Assembly: GCF_002591895.1 (NCBI RefSeq) | Contig: NZ_NISX01000007.1 | Coordinates: forward strand, 124,001-188,000 | DNA: 64,000 bases | Direction of reading: 5' to 3' | From: Lacimicrobium alkaliphilum | Lineage (GTDB): Bacteria; Pseudomonadota; Gammaproteobacteria; Enterobacterales; Alteromonadaceae | Part shown: in pieces, positions 43,868 to 52,567 of the stretch | Position numbering within the stretch: position 1 is the first letter of the stretch | How the letters are laid out: every line of letters starts with the position of its first letter | Notes under the pieces: generated by a model | Told to the model about the DNA's origin: nothing | The model's database searches: none | What the model saw: only the letters and a program-made list of their open reading frames with translations | Translations under genes and position numbers: made by a program

Positions 43868-44779
43868 CTAAAGATCAGATCGTTTTAACTGCACCTGCAA
43901 TGCCTCAACATGAGCGTGATAGTCGTCTGGCCGTGATTTTTTAAACTTCTCCAGATTTATCAACTTCCATTTCACCGATGGATAATGCGAAAAGTCATAT
44001 ATCGACCAGTTCGGCACCAGCCGGTTTACACTCAGCAGAAACTCCCTATCTGTATCATTCAGGCTTCCATTGACGAGCCGAATAAGCTGACTTCTGGCCG
44101 CCTCCATGTCCTCATAGGTAAAGGGCCGATCTGACATGCCGTTAAACTGATTGTCAAAAGCCACGCGTTGGTCAATATGGTTGGGGTTGAGCATCTCATG
44201 GGTTGGACGGTTGCTACAGATAAGGGCATAGATAACCCCTTCTTTTATCTCAGTTGAATAGCTGTGCTCTTGAAGCAGTAAGTGAACATCGAACAGGTCT
44301 CTGGGGTGCTGCCTGTCCAATGCCGCACAAATCTTACCCCCGTATAGCTGGGATAAGGGAACAACCTGTATATCGCAGAATGCATCAAAGTATTCCTGTG
44401 CAGCGTCACACAATGGCTGCACTGGGGCAGTACTCCCAAGCACGCCCCGGCCAATCATATTGACTTCGATTTTGACCTGCACATCGCCTTCTTCAACCAT
44501 AAGTTTGCAAACGTCCGTTTTGTGCGTGATCCTAATCGTTGGCCTCAAAGCAGTGATGTTGGCCTGTACTCTGGCAAGGGAATCGTTGATTGCGCTGATG
44601 CTTTCGTCCCTGTCCTGAATGGGTATATGGGTCAAGTCGATATCCACGGATAACCTTGGCATATCCAGCACAAATAAATTGATGGCTGTACCACCGTGTA
44701 GTGCGAAGCACTTTTCCTTCGCCACTTCGGGAATCACGTTTAGTAGCAGATTCACCTGCCGTAGATATTGCTCTCTCAT
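43868..44779 (-). CDS. abiEii: AbiEii-type nucleotidyltransferase toxin
   Basis: A 303-residue nucleotidyltransferase of the AbiEii/AbiGii family. The pocket motif CFALHGGTAINLF is followed by RLSVDIDLTHI (the metal-binding DxD), and then LYGGKICAALDRQHPRDLFDV in the middle domain (shown as two overlapping blocks: LYGGKICAALDRQ and HPRDLFDVH). In the AbiE system this protein is the toxin, arresting growth, and the pair can defend against phage. It overlaps the AbiEi gene by 4 bases and is translated after it, the usual order. Confidence 0.87.
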   Translation of the reverse strand: MREQYLRQVNLLLNVIPEVAKEKCFALHGGTAINLFVLDMPRLSVDIDLTHIPIQDRDESISAINDSLARVQANITALRPTIRITHKTDVCKLMVEEGDVQVKIEVNMIGRGVLGSTAPVQPLCDAAQEYFDAFCDIQVVPLSQLYGGKICAALDRQHPRDLFDVHLLLQEHSYSTEIKEGVIYALICSNRPTHEMLNPNHIDQRVAFDNQFNGMSDRPFTYEDMEAARSQLIRLVNGSLNDTDREFLLSVNRLVPNWSIYDFSHYPSVKWKLINLEKFKKSRPDDYHAHVEALQVQLKRSDL

Positions 44780-45546
44780 GTATGTGCTTCCAGTGCCTTC
44801 GGGACAGTGATCTGATATTTAGGGATATACACACCATCAGGCACTATCTGGCGTTTACCTTTGCCTAAATCGATGGAATCCAGGTTGAGATAGTTAACCC
44901 AACTGTGTCCGGCTTTTTCGGCCATGTACAGAAACAAGCGTTTCACTTTCACAGAGGTACAGGCTTCCAGTAGCGTCTGTACAGACTTAGGGCGTAGGTT
45001 GTTTAACCCTTCCATCAACTCAAACACTTCCAGTAGTGGCTGGCTTTCCGGTGCCAGATACAAGCACTCCATTACCGCTCTGGCAGGACTTGATAGCTTT
45101 ATCTGAAAGTCTTTGTAGCTGTATTCCGTCAGACCCAGCTCTGCTGGCAGGAATGAGGATGACTGGTATTCGACATGCAGTTTCCAGTCATGCTTTTTAA
45201 ACCACGATGGGAGTTGCTCCGACTGTGCGCCAAAGAGCTGGCAACGTTGCATGGATAGCTCTAGATAATGTGATTTGCCCAGCAGCGACAGCGCCGTTTT
45301 AGCCCCCGGATGTATGGACAGACCTAGCTGGGTTTGCAGGGTATAGATACCCCCTAGCTCATCAACGGCATCGCCGCTTCTGACCAATGCACCTCTTTCA
45401 AGCTGGGTAAACCAATTGCTTTTACGGTAGCGCTTTTGCAGCTCAGGGCTATAGCCTTGCTCTGTCAGCCACGCAGAGGTCAGTACAACGCCACGTGGCG
45501 TTGTTGACATCAACTGGTTTATTTTACTTCTATTTTCGGTACTCAT
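44776..45546 (-). CDS. abiEi: AbiEi-type antitoxin and transcriptional autorepressor
   Basis: A 256-residue protein with an N-terminal winged helix-turn-helix (about 10-60; GVVLTSAWLTEQGYSPELQK, RKSNWFTQLERGALV) and a larger C-terminal antitoxin domain, as in the AbiEi_3-type antitoxins. It should neutralise the AbiEii toxin as a type IV antitoxin and repress the operon. Two 15-bp palindromes lie at and upstream of its start. It ends overlapping abiEii by 4 bases. Confidence 0.83.
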   Translation of the reverse strand: MSTENRSKINQLMSTTPRGVVLTSAWLTEQGYSPELQKRYRKSNWFTQLERGALVRSGDAVDELGGIYTLQTQLGLSIHPGAKTALSLLGKSHYLELSMQRCQLFGAQSEQLPSWFKKHDWKLHVEYQSSSFLPAELGLTEYSYKDFQIKLSSPARAVMECLYLAPESQPLLEVFELMEGLNNLRPKSVQTLLEACTSVKVKRLFLYMAEKAGHSWVNYLNLDSIDLGKGKRQIVPDGVYIPKYQITVPKALEAHT

Positions 45547-45552
45547 AGTACC
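45538..45552 (-). promoter_or_regulatory. abiE operator palindrome 1 (over the start codon)
   Basis: GGTACTCATAGTACC: perfect GGTACT / AGTACC arms with a 3-base centre that is the abiEi start codon itself. A second copy lies 72 bp upstream. Confidence 0.65.
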
Positions 45553-45609
45553 AACTTATCACTATTTTTAAACTACGCCAATAAATCAGTTTATATTATT
45601 TAATATAGT

Positions 45610-45624
45610 GGTACTTATAGTACC
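45610..45624 (-). promoter_or_regulatory. abiE operator palindrome 2
   Basis: GGTACTTATAGTACC differs from operator 1 only in one centre base. Paired inverted repeats bound by AbiEi are known from streptococcal abiE promoters. Confidence 0.65.
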
Positions 45625-45669
45625 CATATAAAAACAATTATAAACCAAATGTGTTGTTAAGAGTTCGGC

Positions 45670-45792
45670 TTATTTATTAACCAAGGTCGGATTCTGTATT
45701 AACGGCGCTGCACAACAATGCCCGCCCGGCTGGTCATCGGTGATCGCTTCTACCGGTAAGGAATGCTCACCCTGCTGGTAAGGATTGCCCGA
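45670..45792 (-). pseudogene. Possible C-terminal gene remnant
   Basis: A minus-strand frame reads GNPYQQGEHSLPVEAITDDQ then PGGHCCAAPLIQNPTLVNK and a stop at 45670-45672. No start codon or upstream coding part exists; it breaks off at the terminator hairpin at 45801. Composition looks coding but I do not recognise the family. It could be chance. Confidence 0.3.
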
Positions 45793-45800
45793 TCAGACAT

Positions 45801-45830
45801 AAAAAACGCCAGAAACAAAAGGCGTTTTTT
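45801..45830. terminator. Terminator after the 45848-46177 gene
   Basis: AAAAAACGCC, loop AGAAACAAAA, GGCGTTTTTT form a perfect stem with A and T runs, working in both directions. It lies 18 bases past the stop of the leftward gene. Confidence 0.85.
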
Positions 45831-45847
45831 CAAACAAGAGGCCGGTA

Positions 45848-46177
45848 TCAGTCTTTATTCTTCTTCTCTTTCCGAGCTTTGATTTTGATGACCGGGCTGG
45901 TGTCGTCTCGGGACAGGCATTCTTTGTCGTGGCCATTTTTGAAGGTGAGTTCTACCGGCTGGCTTTGCTGTTTGGCCCGTTGGGCGATGGCCATTTTGGT
46001 GGGCAGGTCGTCATCACCGACAAAGCCCAGCACCTGCCAGTTCTGGCCTTCCAACTGGATAAAGGTCTTCTCTTCGGTGGGATACAACATCTGCACCTTG
46101 GCATCCGGGCATTTGACGTTAGCCTGGGCCAAAGTGCTGGCCAGTAACAGCAACAGCCCTGTTATTATTCTTTGCAT
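45848..46177 (-). CDS. Small exported protein of unknown function
   Basis: A 109-residue protein with a clear signal peptide (LLLLASTLAQANVKC), a short mixed region containing QLEGQNWQVLGFVGDDDLPT, and a very basic C-terminal tail (IKIKARKEKKNKD). Two Cys in the mature part could form a disulfide. I do not recognise a family. It is probably periplasmic. It is followed by a strong terminator and stands alone. Confidence 0.6.
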   Translation of the reverse strand: MQRIITGLLLLLASTLAQANVKCPDAKVQMLYPTEEKTFIQLEGQNWQVLGFVGDDDLPTKMAIAQRAKQQSQPVELTFKNGHDKECLSRDDTSPVIKIKARKEKKNKD

Positions 46178-46555
46178 CTTTATCCCTTTAAGCTATTGAT
46201 TAGTAGTTATTTTTTCTTGTTTTTGCACGATGCAAGACTTGACCCCGTGTCCAGAAAATTGCTGTTAACTTCTGCTAAAAAGCCAGGAAAGCGCCAGAAA
46301 ACGCAATGCAAAGACAAAAAGGAAGGCCTGCCCACATTTGAACGTTATGTCGGTGTGTGACACGGCATAACCGGTCTCAGCGTTGGTTCAGCGCCAATGT
46401 CTTTAACAATTGGCGGTGGGCAAACGCTTCACTGGCGTATAGAATTGCCGCCGATAGCAGATAGCCCATTGCAACCCCTCTCGGGGCAAGACTATGTGAT
46501 TGTAAGCAGACGTTTTATCAGTCGTCCAAACTCAGCTTCGCAACAGGAAAATGAC
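46178..46555. other. Intergenic region before the AraC-type regulator
   Basis: 378 bases. The reading frame of the AraC-type gene is open back to 46397, but that part lacks a ribosome site and family features. I see no hairpin, RNA gene or supported frame. Confidence 0.5.
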
Positions 46556-47707
46556 ATGACAGTGGATGTAGTGCCAACGGTAATTTACTCAAGCATGATG
46601 GGGGTCGTTGCCCTGGCGATTATACAAGCCTGCAACAAGCCTAAACATAAGCAGACGTATTATCTGTTGGGTCTGTTAGTGCTGATGCTAACCCATATTA
46701 TTGGCGAGCTTTACATTTACTCTGGCGCCTATCAATACGCACCGGCTATTGCGGGGTTTCAGCTCCCGCTGAGAATGTTGTTGGGGCCGGCTCTCTACTT
46801 TTACGCTTATATGGCCATGTCGTCAGACAGCACACTGTCGGTTAAAAGCTATTCCATGGCCTTGCTCGGCCCGATGGTAGTGATTGTTGCCATGATACCT
46901 TTTATGTTTATGATCAGTGGTGAGCAAAAACTGGCATTGGCAAATCCGGCAACCCGGGACCCGGAACTGTGGAAAATCGCACAATTCACCTGCCTGTTTA
47001 CCGCTATCACGTTTATCGCTTTTACTTTCGCTTACCTGACGGCAACACTGCGGTTGCACGCCCAACACCGTCGACAGTTGATGGATAAGTTCTCGGCCAT
47101 TGAGCATCGCTCCATGGACTGGCTGCGCGTGGTGTTAATCTTATGGGGGCTGGTCTGGTTTATTTACACCGTCAACTACGCAGCCACCTTTTTAGGGGTT
47201 AACTGGTTTGTTCTCGATGCCTTTTTACCTGTGTTCGAATTGTCCGTTTTGCTGTCGTTTACCTACCTTGCACTCAATCAGTCGACATTGAGCAGTACCG
47301 AGAAAGACAATAGCAAAGAGACGCAAAAAAGACGTGCCTTACTGCCAAAAGACACAATGCGACAGATTGCGGCTCAGTTAACCGTCGCAATGTCAGAAAA
47401 AACCTTGTTTAAAGATGAAGATTTATCCCTGAATCGATTAGCAACAGAAATATCGGTCAGCGAAAACTACATTTCAGAAACCCTGTCACAAGAACTCAAT
47501 ACTAACTTTTTCCAGTTTGTTAATTCCTTTCGCATTAATGAGGCGAAAAAGCTACTGACCGATACGAATCTGCCGGTGACCACCATTGTTTATGAAGTGG
47601 GGTATAAATCAAAATCGACCTTTAACGCCGCCTTCAAAAAAATTGAGGGCGTGACGCCATCGGCGTATCGAGCATCACATTTGCTCGAAATTCAGCCAGA
47701 AAGCTGA
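46556..47707 (+). CDS. AraC-family regulator with membrane sensor region
   Basis: A 383-residue protein. The first 230 or so residues contain seven probable membrane helices (for example VIYSSMMGVVALAIIQAC, LLGLLVLMLTHIIGELYIYS, ALLGPMVVIVAMIPFMFMIS, VVLILWGLVWFIYTVNYAAT). The C-terminal 100 residues form an AraC-type double helix-turn-helix (LNRLATEISVSENYISETLS, VTTIVYEVGYKSKSTFNAAF). It probably senses a membrane or periplasmic cue and regulates genes directly. I chose the ATG at 46556, which follows AGGAA by 6 bases. The DUF2306 gene follows 91 bases later and is a likely target. Confidence 0.82.
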   Translation: MTVDVVPTVIYSSMMGVVALAIIQACNKPKHKQTYYLLGLLVLMLTHIIGELYIYSGAYQYAPAIAGFQLPLRMLLGPALYFYAYMAMSSDSTLSVKSYSMALLGPMVVIVAMIPFMFMISGEQKLALANPATRDPELWKIAQFTCLFTAITFIAFTFAYLTATLRLHAQHRRQLMDKFSAIEHRSMDWLRVVLILWGLVWFIYTVNYAATFLGVNWFVLDAFLPVFELSVLLSFTYLALNQSTLSSTEKDNSKETQKRRALLPKDTMRQIAAQLTVAMSEKTLFKDEDLSLNRLATEISVSENYISETLSQELNTNFFQFVNSFRINEAKKLLTDTNLPVTTIVYEVGYKSKSTFNAAFKKIEGVTPSAYRASHLLEIQPES

Positions 47708-47798
47708 ACAATTTGGTCCGAATGGGCACATTCGGACGTCATCCACACCTGTTTTCTCGAAAATTGCACTATATCGTCAATGCAAAGAGAGAATAGTT

Positions 47799-48692
47799 TT
47801 GGAAACGACATCAGTAAATACTTCAGTATCCAATGCGAAAAATACCCCGGTTCAACCTGCCAGGTATTCAGCGCAGGCAAAGGCTGTTTTAGCAAAAAAT
47901 GTATTAAAATACGCCGCGACGTTTTGGTTCATCAGCATCATGCTCGGCCAGTGGTTGTTCTTCTACTACATTATGTCGTTCTACGGCTTTTCGGTGATCA
48001 ACGACAACATGGAAATTTGGAACCGCTGGGAACCCTTAGGCAGCAAGCCCTATGACGCCAATGATTCGACAGGTAATCTGTTTTTCGCCGCCCATGCGAT
48101 TGGTGCGGGTATCGTCGCGTTTGGCGGCGCACTGCAATTAATTCCCAAATTGCGCACCGTCGCACCAAGGTTCCACAAGATAAATGGCTATGTTTATTTG
48201 CTAACCGTTTTTTGTCTGGCCATGTCAGGCTTTTATCTGTCATGGGTCAGAGGCACCAGCCCGGATACATTGTCTGCCATAGGCACCAGTATTAATGGGT
48301 TTCTTATCCTCGGGTTTGCCTACTTGACGGTGAAAACGGCAAGAAACAAACAACTTGCCAGTCACAGAAAATGGGCAATACGGCTGTTCCTGGTATCGAA
48401 TGCACAATGGTTTCTTCGGGTTGGTGTGTTCAGCTATATGGTCACAGGGACAGTTGCAGGCGCTAATCCGGCCTTTGGCGATCCCTTTTTCCCAATCTGG
48501 ACATTTGCATGCTTTTTGTTGCCACTGGCATCGGCACAGCTTTATTTTTACGCTTCTGAAAAAGGAAGTAACAGACTCAAGCTGCTTACCGGTGGCGTAC
48601 TATGCGGGCTGACTTTGATGATGCTGATTGGCGTAATGGGCCTGACCCCATTTTTGATCAAAATCATAAACGGCGAGGCCATTGTCTTTTAA
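47799..48692 (+). CDS. DUF2306 family membrane protein
   Basis: A 297-residue protein with seven or so membrane helices (FWFISIMLGQWLFFYYIMSF, AIGAGIVAFGGALQLIPKLR, VYLLTVFCLAMSGFYLSWVR, GGVLCGLTLMMLIGVMGLTP) and conserved His/Arg residues between helices (RFHKINGY, SHRKWAIRLF), as in the DUF2306 family, which is related to cytochrome b561-like folds. Function is unknown. The start appears to be TTG (AGAGAGAA about 7 bases before); no in-frame ATG fits better. It is read in the same direction as the membrane AraC regulator just upstream. Confidence 0.75.
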   Translation: METTSVNTSVSNAKNTPVQPARYSAQAKAVLAKNVLKYAATFWFISIMLGQWLFFYYIMSFYGFSVINDNMEIWNRWEPLGSKPYDANDSTGNLFFAAHAIGAGIVAFGGALQLIPKLRTVAPRFHKINGYVYLLTVFCLAMSGFYLSWVRGTSPDTLSAIGTSINGFLILGFAYLTVKTARNKQLASHRKWAIRLFLVSNAQWFLRVGVFSYMVTGTVAGANPAFGDPFFPIWTFACFLLPLASAQLYFYASEKGSNRLKLLTGGVLCGLTLMMLIGVMGLTPFLIKIINGEAIVF

Positions 48693-48778
48693 ATCAGCTG
48701 TAAGTTACTCTGGATTGCAACGGACTGTTCAAATGGGGAAATCCCGCTGGCACTACCTTACTGGATCTTAAACGGCCG

Positions 48779-49306
48779 CTACTGACACCACTTTTGATCC
48801 AGACGGATTGCGCCGTTAAAAGACCTGGCCGGTATGGGTTGAATCAGCACCTCGCCCTTGTTGGAGGTCATGCGGTGAATATACTCCCCCTCACCGGTGG
48901 CAATACCCACATGGGTGATCACACCTTCAGCCCAGTTGCCGTAGGTGTTTTGCAGAAACACCAGATCACCGGGCTGTAACGCCTCGATACTATCAATACG
49001 CTGGCCGAATTCTTCACTGGCCAGCGAATCGGCGTGTTCTGGCAATAATTGGTCGCCCTTACCAAGCAAGTGTTTGTCCCAGGGCTGTTGCGTTTCAAGG
49101 GTTGCAAACTGGTCTCCACAGGCAGCTTTGAGCACTTCGCGGGTCCAGTTCATGCATTGCTCTGCTTCACCTACCCTGTAACTCTGTTTTTGCCATTTAA
49201 GACTGTGTTGATAGATTTGCTGGCCTGGTTGTGCCGCCATGGTGGTAGCAGGCATTAACAGCAGAATAAGCCCCAGGCTAAATATTGCAGGTCTGGTTAA
49301 CAACAT
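48779..49306 (-). CDS. NlpC/P60-like exported hydrolase
   Basis: A 175-residue protein with a signal peptide (LLLMPATTMAAQ) and an NlpC/P60-type catalytic core: Cys51 in EQCMNWTREVL, LQPGDLVFLQNT, and His in VITHVGIATGEGEYIH. Family members cut peptide bonds in peptidoglycan stems. The sequence is short and divergent, so a CHAP-like amidase or other peptidase use is possible. It is transcribed alone, leftward. Confidence 0.7.
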   Translation of the reverse strand: MLLTRPAIFSLGLILLLMPATTMAAQPGQQIYQHSLKWQKQSYRVGEAEQCMNWTREVLKAACGDQFATLETQQPWDKHLLGKGDQLLPEHADSLASEEFGQRIDSIEALQPGDLVFLQNTYGNWAEGVITHVGIATGEGEYIHRMTSNKGEVLIQPIPARSFNGAIRLDQKWCQ

Positions 49307-49419
49307 CAGTGGTATTCCTCACGTCAACGAGTCAGACCACTATGCGCAGAAATATATTGAAGTAAAAATGAATACCCATCGTCTGATACGATGATATCGG
49401 GTGCAGTCAGAGGCTGTAC

Positions 49420-49707
49420 TTAGCCACACTGGCTGCTGTCGGCATGCAGGGAGGACACCCGGATTTGCAGTTTGCGGTGTGCATGCAGTACCGATTTGAT
49501 CTCTTTTTGCAATGAGCTGCCTTCTGCGGTCAGCACAGGATCCCGGCGGCTGCGGTCAAACAGGTTCAGACCAGTTTTATCTTCCAGTTTGTGAATCAGG
49601 CCACTTACCGATGACTGAGCCTTACCTAATCGACGCGCTGCACCGGAAAAACTACCGGTTTCCACGGCCGCCATAAAAGCTTCCAACTGTTCGATTGACA
49701 AGGCCAT
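49420..49707 (-). CDS. LysR-type regulator reduced to its DNA-binding domain
   Basis: A 95-residue protein that contains only the N-terminal LysR winged helix (LEAFMAAVETGSFSGAARRL, GKAQSSVSGLIHKLEDKTGL) and part of the linker helix, then stops. LysR proteins are normally about 300 residues. The next 110 bases contain no remains of an effector domain, so the loss is a clean deletion or the gene is an intact solo HTH. It is most like the full-length LysR at 57386-58294, which lies at the other side of the same locus. Confidence 0.7.
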   Translation of the reverse strand: MALSIEQLEAFMAAVETGSFSGAARRLGKAQSSVSGLIHKLEDKTGLNLFDRSRRDPVLTAEGSSLQKEIKSVLHAHRKLQIRVSSLHADSSQCG

Positions 49708-49850
49708 AGCGCTTCCCTAATAAAATGAGCAAGAATAATTAGTAAATTATAACAGGAATATTGGAATATTTTATTACAATATGTATCTGCACAAAAGTGC
49801 TATCAGATGATTTGTGCGGAATCAGAGTTAAACTGCAGAGATAGAAAAGA

Positions 49851-50453
49851 TTATCGGGACGTCACCGATGCTCTCTCCGGCAAGTAAATATGCAGCCAGA
49901 GATCATCGCCGCTGCCATTGTCATTGATAGCATATTCGAATGCCGCCTTTGGGTAGCGAATATTTCTGCCACTGACACGGGTATCGTAGCTACCCCACTT
50001 TTTCAGGTTCCACTGTCCATAAGGGTCATGCACAGTATAGTATTCACCGTCATATCCAGTGACCACCAGGATATGTCCGGGTGGCGTAAACCAGCCATGC
50101 ACTATGGTGGGCTGGCCGATACGGGCCTGCTCCTGTAACTGCGCGATGGTGCCCCGGGTTAGTGCCAGATCGCGTAAATTGCTACCCGCCTCTTTTGCCA
50201 GAGTATTAAAACCTTCAGCCAAATCAGCCACCTGCTGCAGTAAACCAAACCGCTGATACAGTTAATCCGGTGTGCGCTGGCCGAGTTGCTCAGGATCAGT
50301 CAGATCAAAATAATCACTGATCATAGCCAATGAAGTGATGCTACAGGTCGAATCAGGCTTGTGCAGATTATCAAGCTGGGAATAGTAAGGCACCTGCGCC
50401 TGGCTGAGGGGTGTCAGTAACATAGCTGCGATAAGCGTAAATGCCCGAAACAT
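49851..50453 (-). pseudogene. C39-like peptidase gene broken by one in-frame stop
   Basis: The frame runs 201 codons from the ATG at 50453, two bases after the M1 peptidase stop. It gives a signal peptide (LIAAMLLTPLSQAQ), VPYYSQLDN and the presumptive catalytic Cys in STCSITSLAMISDYF, then a TAA at 50262-50264 (codon 64), then LYQRFGLLQQVADLAEGFN and the His/Asp region GHILVVTGYDGEYYTVHDPYG. The frame is otherwise intact. Family members usually have PDELY here, so GAA to TAA is the likely single change. Without read-through the Cys and His are on separate products. Confidence 0.8.
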
Positions 50454-50454
50454 A

Positions 50455-52563
50455 CTAAAACTCCGGTTGAGTAAGCCGATGACCGGTGCGCTTTGCATCG
50501 CCAATCTGCATCAGTGGATCCAGTTGCAGCAGACTCACTGCCTGGTCGGGTGCAAGGGATAATAAGATTTCAACCTGCTCGGGATTTTGCCGCCATATAT
50601 CCACACTCAGCAGATGAGACTCTGCCGTGCCATCGGCATAGTGAAGCTGCAGCGGTACCGGCATGGGTATGCTGCCTTTGTTGCGCAGCGTTACGCGCAG
50701 CTGTGGCTGTTCCACGGCCGCGGTCTGAGCATCGAGTCTGGCATAGGTCTGATCATCCATCAGCGAGTGGCGATCCAGCAACCCCGGATTACGCTGTTCA
50801 AAAGCAGCCCCCTCTTGACTGTTGCGGCTACGGGTCAGGCTGGGAGCAGAAGGATAGTGTCGCAGGTAAGCGAGTTTCTGCTCGTTGCTCCAGTGCTGTG
50901 GCAAAATCAGCTGTGCGCCCCCGAGTTCTATATCCACATAACCACGTTGCATAAACCAGCCGCGCCAGAACCAGTCCAGCTGCTCGCCACTCTGGTGATG
51001 TACAAAACGAATAAAATCAGCAAAACCGGCATGCCTGCCACGCCATGCCTGGAAAAAGTCCGCCATAATAGTATCGAACTGCTGCCTGCCCAGCAGGGTC
51101 TCCCGCAGGATATTCAGTGCCACTGCCGGAACATGGTAGTGAGAGTCCAGCTTGCTGCTGACCTCCTCGGCAAAGGTCACCGGAGGTAAATAGTCAGTGG
51201 CGCTCATCACTGCACCGACCTTGGCGGGCTCGCCGTAAAAGCTCTGAAAGTTCTCACTCCAGCGCTGCTCCAGCCAGAATGCCAGATAGCTGGTAATACC
51301 TTCATCGAAAAAGCCTTCGGCCCGCTCGTCCGTATTTACCGTCATCGGCATCCAGGCATGGGCAATCTCATGTAAAATGCCACCTATCACGTCATATTTC
51401 TGGGTGCGGCTGTATTCGGGCGCCGGGCCGCCGATATCCGCATCCGGGCCGCGAAAGCCCACCAGCTTAAGACCCGGGTATTCCATCCCCAGCCCGGCAA
51501 TATTGACCAGATGAATACTCATTGCCGCCGGTTTGCTAAGCCATTCAGACAGTTCATCTATGGCGAATACACCGGCTTCGAGAGCGTATTTATGCCACAG
51601 CCAGCGTCCGTTATCGGAGTATACCGCAGTGATCAGTATATCCCCCTGGCTGTGTTTCACCTTGCGGGCCTGCCAGATAACATCCCTTACCGCTACAAAG
51701 GTAAAGTCACGTAATTGCTCACCCTTAAATCGCCAGGGTTGCTGATTATTAATCGGCCAGGGCTGCGCAGGCCTCAGCAATGTGGTGGGAGAATCGGCGC
51801 TAACCTGCCGGTAGCGTTTAAATACAGATTCAGGCAGATTCTGCCCGGCGCTTTGCCAGTCACCACTGCCCAGCAACAGATACTGAGGCGGGGCATCAAT
51901 GGTCACCGAAAAATCGGCCATCTCCAGGCTGAACTCGGCATTTTTAACAAAAGGCCGTAAATTCCATCCTTGCGGGCCGTAACGCATCGCTCTGGGGTAC
52001 CACTGAGCGAAGGCCAGCAGGCGATTCTCTCCGTTAATTTGCTCATAACCACTGCGTGGCACCAGTGGATGAGAGCGGGAAACCAGCTTAAGATCCCAGT
52101 CAAAATGCAGCTGTACCTGCTGTCCAGGTTTTAGTGGCTCATCCAGCGTTACCGCCACCAGCGTATCCTGCCACCCTGTTCTCAATGGCTGTTTTGCTGA
52201 GTCGGTCACCCGTAAGCGTGTTGTACCGCCGGCTTCACTGGCCCCGGCCTGATACTTTTCTCTGGCCAGACTACCTTGAGCAAAACGCTGCTGCGGTAGC
52301 TCAAACCAGAGTGTTTTCAGGGTATCCGGTGACTGATTGCGATAATTCAGTACGGCAGTGGCTGCCAGACTGGCCTTGTCTGTATTCACCCTGGCATCAA
52401 TCTTATAGCTAAGCTGTTGTTGCCAGTAAGACTCTGACGGCGTGCCCGCCGGGGAGCTGATTTCAGTCAGTGGCAACTCAAGGGGAGCAAAAGGGTCATC
52501 CGATTCAGCCTGCGCAGATGCGGCTATCAGCAACATCGCCGATACCCTGTAAAACCTGCGCAT
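50455..52563 (-). CDS. M1 family zinc metallopeptidase
   Basis: A 702-residue exported peptidase. A signal peptide (SAMLLIAASAQA) is followed by an M1-type N-terminal beta domain and a thermolysin-like catalytic domain with GMEYPG (about 359-364) and HEIAH at 398-402 followed by Glu421 after exactly 18 residues, the HExxH-x18-E zinc site. The exopeptidase motif is GMEYP rather than GAMEN, common in this subgroup. I chose the ATG at 52563, 4 bases after the lipoprotein stop, because it gives a clean signal peptide. It lies inside a leftward operon with MFS, lipoprotein and C39-like genes. Confidence 0.88.
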   Translation of the reverse strand: MRRFYRVSAMLLIAASAQAESDDPFAPLELPLTEISSPAGTPSESYWQQQLSYKIDARVNTDKASLAATAVLNYRNQSPDTLKTLWFELPQQRFAQGSLAREKYQAGASEAGGTTRLRVTDSAKQPLRTGWQDTLVAVTLDEPLKPGQQVQLHFDWDLKLVSRSHPLVPRSGYEQINGENRLLAFAQWYPRAMRYGPQGWNLRPFVKNAEFSLEMADFSVTIDAPPQYLLLGSGDWQSAGQNLPESVFKRYRQVSADSPTTLLRPAQPWPINNQQPWRFKGEQLRDFTFVAVRDVIWQARKVKHSQGDILITAVYSDNGRWLWHKYALEAGVFAIDELSEWLSKPAAMSIHLVNIAGLGMEYPGLKLVGFRGPDADIGGPAPEYSRTQKYDVIGGILHEIAHAWMPMTVNTDERAEGFFDEGITSYLAFWLEQRWSENFQSFYGEPAKVGAVMSATDYLPPVTFAEEVSSKLDSHYHVPAVALNILRETLLGRQQFDTIMADFFQAWRGRHAGFADFIRFVHHQSGEQLDWFWRGWFMQRGYVDIELGGAQLILPQHWSNEQKLAYLRHYPSAPSLTRSRNSQEGAAFEQRNPGLLDRHSLMDDQTYARLDAQTAAVEQPQLRVTLRNKGSIPMPVPLQLHYADGTAESHLLSVDIWRQNPEQVEILLSLAPDQAVSLLQLDPLMQIGDAKRTGHRLTQPEF

Positions 52564-52567
52564 AAGG

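Noticed and set aside
46330-46420. attC-like (integron) site near AACGTTATG
   Set aside because: No paired core and inverse-core sites with an imperfect stem, and no integrase.
46397-46555. Upstream extension of the AraC-type regulator
   Set aside because: The frame is open, but the ATG at 46556 has a good ribosome site and the extension has no family features.
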